Shown here piece by piece: positions 1 through 9,308 of a stretch of DNA of 64,000 nt (position 1 is the first letter of the stretch; each line of letters starts with the position of its first letter). This DNA is from Diplonema japonicum (Eukaryota; Euglenozoa; Diplonemea; Diplonemida; Diplonemidae): contig OZ025739.1 of assembly GCA_964019335.1 (NCBI GenBank), forward strand, positions 335,133 to 399,132, in the 5' to 3' direction. The notes below the pieces were generated by a model. That model was not told where the DNA came from. It searched no databases and saw only the letters and a list, made by a program, of their open reading frames with translations. A program made the translations under genes and the position numbers.

Positions 1-1
1 C

Positions 2-1213
2 TTCGTCTCCGTGCTTGACAAGCTTCGTGTGGAGTTTGCACCTGAGGTCAGCACCGATCTATTTATCAAAGCAGACACGAACACAGACTCCAAAGTGTCT
101 TACAGTGAGTTCCAGAGGTTTGCCGAACAGTACCCGACTCTGTTGGACTCTCTTTACTACCGCTCGAGGGACGACGAAGAGAGCGAGAGACATGCACAGC
201 TCATGACCGCTGCCGCTGTGCAGCTACAGGCTGTGCAGAGCCAACACCTGACTGCCCGTGAGCAGACTGCGGATGCTGCGGATCGTGTCACTGCAATGCA
301 GGCTCAAGTTGATCTAGCCAACGAGGCTCTTGGCCAGGCTGAGGCGGTTGAACGTGACGCGAAGGCACTTGTTGACAGCGCACAGGCCGAGACCAATACG
401 GTGCGTGCCACGGTGGGCCAACGTGCCCAGGATGTGGCACAGGCCAAGGAACAGACCAGGTCGAAGGAAGTGCGTGTTGCAGACATTAAAGTAGAGGTGC
501 AGGGCAGCCTTATCGCTCTCAAGAACCAGGAGGCCGAGCGCATCAAGTCGGAGCAACGTCTTGCAGACATCAGGGAGCTCCTCAGGCAGCAGGAGGAGGA
601 GGTATGTTCAATCACATAGAAGGAAAACTTATGAAACAAACAGCTTGCGGTTCAACGGGAGAACGAATCACGCGCAGCTTCGGAACTTGCTGCGGCGGAG
701 GAGAAGCAGGCGCAGGCAGTCACCGAACTTGAACTGCAAAGAGAAGCCATGCAGCTTGCGTGCGAGCACCTCTCCGTGAGTAAGGCGGAACTGAACGATG
801 CACAGGACAGACAGAGAGAGAAGGGTGTGAACCATTTGCAGGCGAAGGACGGCGTCTTGAAGGCAGGCCATAAGAGAGATGAGGATGAAAGAGAGCTCAT
901 GAGGGCAAGGGAGCTAGAAACTGCTAAAAGAATGCTCGAAGCTGATGCCGAGAGAGAAGTAAGCAAGCAAGAACAGATGTGTGAGAGCCTCGCTGCGCAG
1001 AGCGAAGAGCAAAAAGCGAAGCGGAGGGCAACTGAAGAGGAAGAGAGACCCCTTCTCTCCGAAGAGGTTCGCCTCCGTTCCCAACGTGACACCTTAGAAC
1101 AGGAGGAAGCCAACCTTAGAACTAACCACCGCACCTTCCATTGCAACACTGGTCGTTCGGGTGCCCCTTCCGCCTCCCCGTCGAGAGCCCTCTCGCACTC
1201 CCCTACCATGTAA
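2..1213 (+). CDS. EF-hand and coiled-coil protein (5' end outside window)
   Basis: The reading frame is open from the left edge, so the N-terminus is missing. Exon 2-601 is followed by a 42-bp intron (602-643, GTATG...CAG), then exon 644-1213 in phase 0. Near the start of the visible part there is one good EF-hand loop (DTNTDSKVSYSE, with D, N, D, K, S and E at the calcium-coordinating positions). The rest is a long, highly charged Ala/Gln/Glu-rich coiled coil (LANEALGQAEAVERDAK; EEEKQAQAVTELELQ), ending in a short Ser/Pro tail (PSRALSHSPTM). It is probably a calcium-responsive cytoskeletal or flagellar structural protein, but no named family is recognisable. The GTG at position 11 is internal, not a start. 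Confidence 0.75.
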
Positions 1214-1398
1214 TCTTGTTCTTTAACACTTTACATTTTGTATTATTTTCTCCCTACTTTACTTTTTTCTTATCCCCCCTCCCCCCCGCCTTTTGTTGTA
1301 TTCTTACCCTGTTGCTTCCCTTTTTTTCCCCTTCTACGCTCTTCTTTTTTATTTTGCATCGATCAAAAAAAAAAATCATACTCTGCACCCAACAAAGG

Positions 1399-2874
1399 AT
1401 GGCGTTGTTAAGCTGTTTGCTGTGCGCGGTAAGCGCTGCAAAGCCGCATCTGGTGGTCGTTCTGGGCGATGACGTGGGTTACTACAACATGGGGTTCACC
1501 GAGGGGAACCCTGAGGCTACACACCGAACATGGACGAGCTAGCGAAGGGAGGTGCGGTATTGAAGAGACACTATGTGTACAAGTTTTGCAGCCCGACGAG
1601 AAGCTCACTGATGACAGGGCGTCTTCCCATGCACGTCAACCAGGAGAATCCCGACTATAACGGAGGAGGTGTGGATTTGAGGATGACAATGATGCCCTCG
1701 AAGCTGAAATCAGTCGGCAACTCCACACACCACGTTGGGAAATGGCACCTTGGGGAGACGTTCATGGAAAACGTTCCAGCAGAGCGAGGTTTTGACACCT
1801 CCCTCGGGTACCTAGCTGGTTCTGAGGACCACTACACGCAACGACTAGGCGACAACACCGCAGTGGACCTCTGGGAGAACACCGCACCCGCATACGGAAG
1901 AAACGGCACATACGGCTCATACCTCTACACACAGCAGATGGTGGACCTCATCCACCAACATGATGTGGCCAAGCCGTTTTTCTTGTACGCTGCTTTTCAA
2001 AACACACACTTCCCGTACGAAGTGCCGTCTGTCTATCTGAACGAGTCGATCCCTTCCCCTCGTAGGGTGTACCAAGGGCTTGCACGGGTGCTCGATGAAA
2101 GCATCGGCAACATCACATCCGCGTTGAAAGCAAAAGGAATGTGGGGGCAGACACTGTTTCTGTTCAGTTCCGACAACGGTGGCGCGTCAGGGATCGAAGG
2201 CTGTGCAAGCAACAACTATCCCTTGCGGGGCGGGAAGCATCTCGATTACGAGGGTGGGGTGCGTGCTGGTGCTTTCATCAACGGGGGATACCTCCCCAAC
2301 AAGATGCGGGGTGTTGCTGTGGAAGGGTACATCCATAGCCGATTGGTACACCACCTTCGCTGGCCTAGCTGGGTTCGATGCCAAGGATGACCCACCTGGC
2401 GTTCCAGGCGTAGATGGTGTTGACATGTGGCCTATGCTGTCGGGGGAGAACACCACCTCCCCCCGAACAGAGATCCCGCTTTCCGTAACGGCCCTCTCAC
2501 AATGGGAGGAGGGAGGGTTCCCCACAGGGCAGGGGCTCATCGTTGGGGAGTACAAAGTCGTCTTCGACAACAAAAACGATGGTTTTTGGACGTCGCCGCA
2601 ATACCCCAACCAAACCACGCAATGTGGCAGCACCACGAACCCCGGCTGTCCACAAGGTTGTCTGTTTAACATCAACTCTGATCCCTCTGAGTACCACGAC
2701 CTGCGGACCATGCAGCCCGCCATCTTCGCTTCGCTTACCGCCCGCCTCCAGGCACTCTCGCATGAGGTCTTTCAGACAACGTACCCTCTGAATTTCAATA
2801 GTTCCAAGTGCATACCGCAGGCACAGGCTGTGCAGCAGCATCACGGGTTTTCCGCACCACAATGCATTTTATGA
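1399..2874 (+). pseudogene. arylsulfatase-like gene with two frameshifts
   Basis: This is a secreted or lysosomal sulfatase of the arylsulfatase B type, which would hydrolyse sulfate esters on glycans. The N-terminus is a short hydrophobic signal peptide (MALLSCLLCAVSAA) followed by the metal-binding LGDDVGY. The other hallmarks are the formylglycine site CSPTRSSLMTG near 1590, GKWHLG near 1740, SSDNGG near 2170 and a C-terminal DMWPMLSG segment. These hallmarks lie in three reading frames. Frame changes by two bases near 1516-1523, where an extra AC in an ACACAC run separates the N-terminus from TPNMDELAKGG. It changes again near 2330-2338, just before IADWYTTF. Neither break can be an intron of the kind seen nearby. 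Either the gene is decayed or the assembly has two dinucleotide errors. All catalytic motifs are intact, so decay, if real, is recent. Confidence 0.8.
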
Positions 2875-3170
2875 TGCAAAAAAAAAAAAAAAAAAAAAAA
2901 AAAAAGAAAGAAAAATGATAAAAAGTCGGGTCGTTTATATATTTATAAATCTACATCTTCAAAAAAAAAAAGAAGAAGAAAAAAAAAAAACCAAATAACA
3001 ACGTTACCTCCCTGAGGTTCGCTCTATCCTCTTTTTTTAATTCTCCCCCCCCCCCCTTCCATCATGTACTAGAAATTACCTGAAAATCTTCTTTCTTTTT
3101 TTTTTAAATGCCTCTCCCCCCTCCCAAAAAAAAAAAAAAAAACCCTTCAACAGTCCCGAGTGGGGGTGCC
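2875..3170. other. intergenic, homopolymer-rich
   Basis: The segment holds long A runs (about 2879-2905, 2960-2990, 3126-3142), a C run near 3046 and T runs. An acceptor-like CTTCAACAG ends at 3153, 17 bases before the chosen ATG of the next gene. No gene is visible. Confidence 0.6.
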
Positions 3171-4366
3171 ATGACTACGGATGAGGAGCCCACCGTGAAC
3201 ACGGCTCTTGTGAACGAGCCGAAACCTCCGTCGAACGGGACAATGGTGGAGGTACCGAAGACACAAGGCGTAAAGAGTGACAGGAGCGGGTGGGCGAGTG
3301 AGACAGGTGCGGGAAGGACAAAATGCTTATATCAGTGGTTCATCGGCTTCAGTCTAGTGAACGCGTTGGCGGTCGCAGGCCTGTGCGGATACACCTTCCA
3401 CGAAGGGCTCAAGGACCACAGCCAGGTGGCACTGTGGTGCGCGTTGTGGTGTTGTGTGGTGTCAACGGTCTTCACAGGGTTCCAGATACACCTCCACCTC
3501 ACTTCGTACACAAACCCAACGGAGCAAAAGAAGATTATCCGCATCTTGCTGATTGTGCCTGTCTATTCCATCACATCGCTAGCCGCGTTGAAATTTTACA
3601 AAGAAGCTGCCATCTACATCAACCTTGTGAGGGATAGTTACGAGGCGTTTGTTCTGTTTACTTTCTTCGACTTGATGATCGACTACCTGGGGGGGTACTC
3701 AAAGGCGGCGAAACGGATCCGCGCTGCGGGGTACCAGACGATGTCGCACCCGGCACCGTTGTGTTTTCTTTCCGATTTCAAGATCACACGCGGGGTCATC
3801 GTGGGATGGCAGTGCGCCATTATGCAGTATGTCCTGCTGAAGCCGCTTATGGCGTTGATCGCAATCATCTGCAAGGCAAGCGATAAGTACGACGAAGAGG
3901 ACATGTTTGACTTTGGAAACTCATACCCTTGGTTGCTGTTGTTCGAAAACATAAGCGTCACGATTGCCTTCACGTGTTTGTTTTATTTCTATTTGGCGTC
4001 AAAGAAGACAATCAAGGATCGCGACCCTACTGGCAAGTTCATCGCCATCAAGATCGTTGTCTTCCTTTGCTTCTGGCAGGGCATCTTCATCTCGCTTCTT
4101 GTGAAGGAAGGCGTCATCCACAACTCCAACAACGGGTCATGGACAAAGGATCAGGTTGCTACCGGTATGCAGGACTTCTTGGTGTGTATTGAGATGGTGT
4201 TGGTCACCATTTTGCACAAGCGTGCTTTTTCGCACGTTCCTTATCTTCCTGAAAGCGGGCTCCGTTCTGCAAAGGTTAAACTGGCGCATGTCAAGGATGC
4301 CGTCATCGATGTGAGAGATGTGCACCAACACTCTGTTGGCTGTTGGACAGAATTTATCAAGTATGG

Positions 4367-4400
<34 letters not shown>

Positions 4401-4568
4401 AGGTGGTGTAAGTATAAGCTTGGTATTTTGTCGCTTGAGGAGATCGAGATTCTTACTACCCCCAGCAACTCTGTGCACAACACACCCCGGAGCTTCCCCG
4501 TTGACCCGGGGTGTGATGACATGGAGGCGGGCGATTTTCACTCCATGGAGGATAGTGATGCGGATTGA
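3171..4568 (+). CDS. TMEM184 / organic solute transporter alpha-like membrane protein
   Basis: Polytopic membrane protein of the TMEM184/OST-alpha (DUF300) family, whose members are associated with solute transport or endomembrane functions. The family signature is clear in the middle of the protein: IRILLIVPVYSITSLAAL, then RDSYEAFVLFTFFDLMIDYLGG, with about seven hydrophobic segments between residues 45 and 340. I start at ATG 3171 (MTTDEEPTVNT). The frame is also open from ATG 3108, but that adds a poly-Lys stretch coded by an A run, and an acceptor-like CAG lies at 3151-3153 between the two. A 42-bp intron (4361-4402) made of GTATGG, 33 A and CAG splits the C-terminal tail. Splicing gives FIKWCKYKLG instead of a poly-Lys insert. 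Spliced length is 451 aa. The tail is acidic (DDMEAGDFHSMEDSDAD). Confidence 0.85.
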
Positions 4569-5824
4569 AACTGATGGGGGGTTTTTTTCACTCAATTTTA
4601 CTTCATATATTTAATTTTGGAAATATGGCGGTGATTGGGCCCTGCTGGCTCGGTAAAAAAAAAAAAAAAAAGTCTTGGAGTTCGATCCCGGCCTGATGGT
4701 GCTTTTTTTTAAATTTTGACCTCGGATATCGAATGAAGTAAAATTGAGGAAATAAATAAAACCGCCTTATTCATGTCCAATTGAGCTGTTTGTCTCTTGA
4801 AGAAAAGAAGGAAATAAAAAAAAAAAAAAAAAAACGATGCACTCGAAGGGCATTCGCCTCTCGTGCTTTTTTTTTTTTTTTTTTTTTTTTTGTTTCACTC
4901 GAGTGACGGAAAATTTTCATTATTCGTGAATAAATAGTTTTTTTTTTTTCTCTCTTTTTTTTTTTTTAAATTCTCTCAATTTTATTTATTGGACGTTTGT
5001 GTTGCGGGGTCGTATAATGGTGCAAAGAAAAAAAAATACAAATCCGATTCACTTTATTATAGGTTTTGTTCTAAGTCCGGGGGGGGGGGGGGGTCAAAGG
5101 AAAACAATGCACTCCAAAAAACAAAAATAACAAAATACCAGAGACAAGAAAAAAAAAAATCGCTGTTTCAATTTTCTTGACGGGTTTAAGATATGCGTTG
5201 TTATTGTTATTGTTATTATTATTTTTTTGCAAGAACGAGTCTTTGACAGGTTTTACCCGGCACGTACAAACAACGGCCAGTTCCTTCTTTTCTTTTTTTT
5301 TTTTTTTTTTGGTACTTTCCTTGCCCAGCAGGCTCCTTTGAGGGGAGGGGGTACCTCACCTTACAAAAAGAAACTTTTTACTCGTTTTTGTGTCACACCT
5401 TTGGGAGGGGGGGGCATTTTTCTTTCTTTATATTATTATGCTCATGGGGTTTTTCCTTCCCCCCTCTTTCTCTCAGGGTACAAAAAAAAATCAAATCTTT
5501 CTTCCAGGACATATTATCAGGGAAGAAACTGCCTCCCGATTTTTCTTTTTCTTTAAAGCGTTGCTAACCTGGAGAAAAAAGAAAGTTTATTTTTTTTTTA
5601 TTTTATTTTTTTTCGTTTTTTTTTGTTCTTTTCAACTCCCCTTTTTTTTCCGCGCACCGTCGACGTTCTCTTCTCTTTTTTATTTTATTTTTTTTCATTT
5701 TTTATTTTTTTGGCGATGCTCACATACTGCAGGCCCCTAAAGACACGTTTACCCCCCCCTCTTTTTTTTGTCGTGCCCAGAACACATAATAGTTGAAAGG
5801 AAAAAAAAAAAAAAAAAAAAGAAA
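4569..5824. other. intergenic, low-complexity
   Basis: About 1.25 kb of A-, T-, C- and G-runs (for example 4813-4834 A, 4867-4891 T, 5081-5093 G). The frames that stay open here code only Phe/Lys/Gly repeats and are not credible genes. A T-rich tract and TCGTGCCCAG ending at 5780 precede the enkurin start by 44 bases and could be an RNA-processing acceptor. Confidence 0.55.
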
Positions 5825-6559
5825 ATGCCCCCTAAAGCGAGAAGTATCTATGAAAGGCAAAATAAAGATTTTATAAAAGAGCAGCAGACACTGAGGAAGG
5901 AAGTAAAGCTGCAACAGGAAGCTGAAAAAGCGAAGGGTGAAAAGCGGGTGGAGCGGATGAAAGCAAAGTACAACACAACAGGGAGGAAACCGGCAGCAGC
6001 AGCGGTGGCAGCATCACCACCAGCTATGCCCCCAAAGCACAGCCAGCAAAGGCATGGAGGGGAGGTGATCGAGGTTTTTGTGAGGGAAACAGAACCTGAG
6101 TTCTCGCATCATTACACAATAGAAGAAGGGATGGCACCACCACCACCCCGTCAAGCACAAGCAGCTCCCACATCTACACCACCTTCCACACACACTACCA
6201 TGTCCTCCTCAAGGACGCAGAACACCAGCTCCCCGAACCTCCATTCTTGCGGCTCCGCTGCTGGCATGGCAGGTGCCGCGCGGAAAAAACCAGCAGGGCA
6301 CATACCAGCTTACTTAAAACAACGAAGGCAAGAGTTAGAGGTTTGTAAATAAAAAACAAAACAAAACAAACCCCCCCCCCCCCCCCCCCCCAGGATGAAA
6401 AAGCTGAAGTCGAGCGCATCCGGAACGAGGTGAAGGAGAAGCAGCGCTACCCTGCTGGTCACATGCCACTGGGCGAGGAGGAGAAGGAGGCTATCCTGAA
6501 GGGGCTGAATTGCAAGAAAGACGAGCTGATGAGTGAGATGAACAGGTATATAGGGGGGG

Positions 6560-6593
<34 letters not shown>

Positions 6594-6723
6594 CAGATTG
6601 CCAATGCGATATGACACTACCTCTGTCCGAAACAGGCGGAATGCCTTGGAGGATCAGATTAGGGAGGTGGAGAACAAAATAGGTACCTTTTCTAGAAAAC
6701 AAGTTTATGTGCCATGCAATTAG
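5825..6723 (+). CDS. enkurin-domain protein (axonemal)
   Basis: Enkurin family protein. Enkurins are microtubule inner proteins near the inner junction of motile-cilium doublets, and they also bind calmodulin and TRPC channels in sperm. Three exons are needed: 5825-6340, 6394-6545, 6597-6723 (264 aa). The first intron (6341-6393) starts GTTTG and contains a 21-base C run. The second (6546-6596) starts GTATA and is mostly a G then A run. Splicing joins AYLKQRRQELE to the C-terminal enkurin domain (YPAGHMPLGEEEKEAIL, then LPMRYDTTSVRNRRNALEDQ and FSRKQVYV), which matches the known pattern ending in FSRxxVxV. The N-terminus (MPPKARSIYERQNKDF) is basic, followed by a Pro/Ala-rich linker. It implies that the organism builds a motile flagellum. 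Confidence 0.9.
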
Positions 6724-7400
6724 AGTTTAGACTGGGGCGAAAGGAATAGGAAGAGAAGGGGGAAATGAACGAGGAAGAAAGGGAGAAAACAAAGAATGCC
6801 CCTCTCACCAACACTTATTTTGAACAAAAATAGTGTTTTTTTTTTTTTTTTTGTCTTTTCTTTGTATGTTCCACCCGCCTTTTGATGATGAACAGCAACG
6901 AAGCACGCATATTGCAAAAAAGGCAAAAAATGCCTTTTTTTTTTCCCCTACTCAATTTTTTTCTGTTTGTCCACCCATGGCCCTGGGAGGACTTGATGCA
7001 AAAGGAAGAGGGAAAAGAAAAAAAAGAAAAAAAAAAAAGAACAACAAAAAGAAGGGTGTCAAAGTTTCCCTCTTTTATTCCTCTCTTCTTTCCCCCCACT
7101 CCTTTTATTTCCCTTTTTTTTCTTTTCTTTTCTTTTTCTTTTTTTGTGAAGCCAAACCAGTTATTTTTCTTCTTCTTTTTTTTTTCCACCTTTTCTTTTC
7201 TAGTAGAGTTAAAACCCAGAAAGAAAAAAAAGGGGGGGGGGAACCAACAACAACAACCTTACTCCCCACCTCAACTACCCCTCCGTTATTACTTTTTTTG
7301 TTCCCCTCCCATGCCTATCAATATCTTATAAAGAACCCCACTAAACAAACAAAAAAAAGGGAAAAAAAAAAAAAAAAAAAAAAAAACGGCAGCGAAAAAA
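6724..7400. other. intergenic, low-complexity
   Basis: T-, A- and pyrimidine-rich sequence with several long homopolymers, including an A run at about 7363-7386 directly before the DHFR-TS leader. Open frames here are Lys/Phe/Ser repeats without family resemblance. Nothing else is seen. Confidence 0.55.
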
Positions 7401-8898
7401 ATGACAGAAAAGGGATGGAAGGTTATGCGCCCGTTCAACATGATATTTGCATGTGACAAGAAAGGGGGTATCGGGAAGGGAGGGGACCTTCCATGGAGAC
7501 TTCCTACTGACATGAAGCACTTCAAGGAGGCCACCCTGAAGGCGTCGAACAGCAAGGTAGAGGGAAAGTTGAACGCCTGCATCATGGGCCGCAAGACATG
7601 GGCGTCCATCCCGGAGAAGTACAGGCCTCTCGAAGGACGGTTGAACATCGTCCTCTCCACCACCATGAAGCAAGACGACGTGGCCAGCTTGGATAACGTT
7701 GTTGTGGTCAACGGCGGTCTTGAGGAAGCCCTTCACATGCTCGCGGAGAAGAAGTACATCAACACAGTTGACAGAGTGTTCCTCATCGGCGGGGCAACAC
7801 TCTACAACAAGGCTTTTGAATCGCCGTGCAACTCTGTTCTTCACAACATATACCTCACTAAGGTAGACGGCGAGTACGACTGCGATGCCTTCGTCGACTT
7901 CGACTCCAACGAGCGCTTCTTCAACGTCGTGTCCTCCTCCACCGCAGAGGACAAGGACACCAAGATGACATTCACACACTACTCGAAGCGCAACAAAGAG
8001 GAACAGCAGTACCTCGACCTCGTGGAGGACATCATCAAGTCCGGCTTCAAGAAGGGCGACCGTACCGGTGTGGGCACTATATCGAAGTTCGGCGCGCAGA
8101 TGCGCTTCTCAATGCGTGACGGGGTCATCCCGCTCCTTACTACAAAACGCGTTTTCTGGAAAGGCGTTGCCGAGGAGCTCTTCTGGTTCATCAAAGGCTG
8201 CACCGACGGAAGGGTCCTCAAAGAGAAGGGCGTCGGGATCTGGGATGGCAACGGGACAAGGGAGTTCCTGGACAGCCGTGGGCTCAAGGACAGAGAAGAA
8301 GGCGATCTTGGGCCTATCTACGGGTTTCAATGGAGGCACTTCGGTGCTGAGTACAAAGATTGCCACACAGACTACACGGGGAAGGGGGTTGATCAGCTGG
8401 CGCAGGTGATCAATACGATTAGGAACAACCCCAACGACAGGCGGATAATCATGTCTGCCTGGAACCCCATGGCGCTGGATGAGATGGCGCTCCCGCCGTG
8501 CCACGTGATGTGCCAGTTCTACGTGGCCAACGGGGAACTGTCTTGCCAGATGTACCAGAGGTCCTGCGACATGGGTCTTGGTGTCCCTTTCAACATTGCT
8601 TCCTACGCACTTCTCACCATCATCATCGCGCACATGACGGGGCTCAAGCCTGGTGACTTCGTTCACACCCTTGGTGATGCTCACGTTTACTCGAACCACG
8701 TGGAGCCCCTCATGGAGCAGCTTAAGAGGTCGCCTAGACCCTTCCCTGTTCTGAAGGTTTGGATGACTTTAAAAAAAAAAAAATTAATAATTACAGATCC
8801 ACAACCATTACGACACTATTGAGGAGTACAAGATGGAGGACTTCGAGCTTCTCGAGTACAAGCCTTTCCCCACTATTAAGATGGAGATGGCCGTTTGA
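7401..8898 (+). CDS. DHFR-TS: bifunctional dihydrofolate reductase-thymidylate synthase
   Basis: Makes dTMP from dUMP and regenerates tetrahydrofolate. The N-terminal DHFR domain (about residues 8-190) shows [31 protein letters not shown] and [11 protein letters not shown]. The thymidylate synthase domain (about 205-485) shows [32 protein letters not shown], the catalytic Cys in [13 protein letters not shown], the dUMP-binding [19 protein letters not shown] and GDAHVYSNH. Exon 7401-8756 is joined over a 40-bp intron (8757-8796, GTTTGG...ACAG) to exon 8797-8898, which supplies [19 protein letters not shown] through the C-terminal MEMAV. Total 485 aa, close to the usual size. The fusion is typical of bikont protists and plants and absent from animals and fungi. 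An AG lies 9 bases before the ATG. Confidence 0.97.
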
Positions 8899-9308
8899 TG
8901 AGGGAGGACAACAAGGTCGGGGGCTTCTCAGCCCTTTTCCCCCCTCTGATTTTTTTTTTGAAAATTTGAATGAAAATTCCCCCCTTATTAGATTTTCTAG
9001 CAAAAGCACCAAATACAGAACAACTAAAGAAGAAACGACTCGGAGGTAGTGCTTGAGTTTGTGTGCCGCCTATCTCTATAAAAAAAGAGGGAAAAAAAAA
9101 GGAAGAAAAAAAACGTAGTTTGCCTCGTACTTAACTATTGGTTGCTTGCACCCCCCCTCACCCACTTGTTTCTTTTCTTCTTGAACAGTGAGCACCCCCC
9201 ATGCACACTGAATTCCGTTCATTTTCCCCCCTCTTAGATACTGACTTTTTTGGACTGACTTTCAATTCGTCTTTTTTTTTTTTTTTTTACGCATGCAGAT
9301 GTAGGGCA
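8899..9308. other. intergenic with pyrimidine tract and acceptor-like AG
   Basis: Contains T and C runs. A 17-base T tract (about 9272-9288) is followed by ACGCATGCAG ending at 9298, ten bases before ATG 9309. This is a textbook-looking 3' splice site with no matching GTATG donor nearby. No gene is seen. Confidence 0.5.

Noticed and set aside
3108..3170. Upstream ATG start for the TMEM184-like gene
   Set aside because: Would add a poly-Lys stretch encoded by an A run, and it precedes an acceptor-like CAG at 3151-3153; the downstream ATG gives a normal N-terminus.
4640..4705. tRNA-like sequence (CTGGCTCGGT, then GAGTTCGATCCCGG, then a T run)
   Set aside because: Resembles A and B boxes with a pol III terminator, but the T-stem and acceptor stem do not pair and the middle is an A run. 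At most a decayed SINE-like remnant.
5227..5740. ORFs over the T-rich region before enkurin
   Set aside because: Phe/Gly/Pro/Lys strings from homopolymers, no start context and no family resemblance.
6815..7456. ORFs rich in Lys, Phe and Ser before DHFR-TS
   Set aside because: Compositional frames of A- and T-runs; they overlap each other on both strands.
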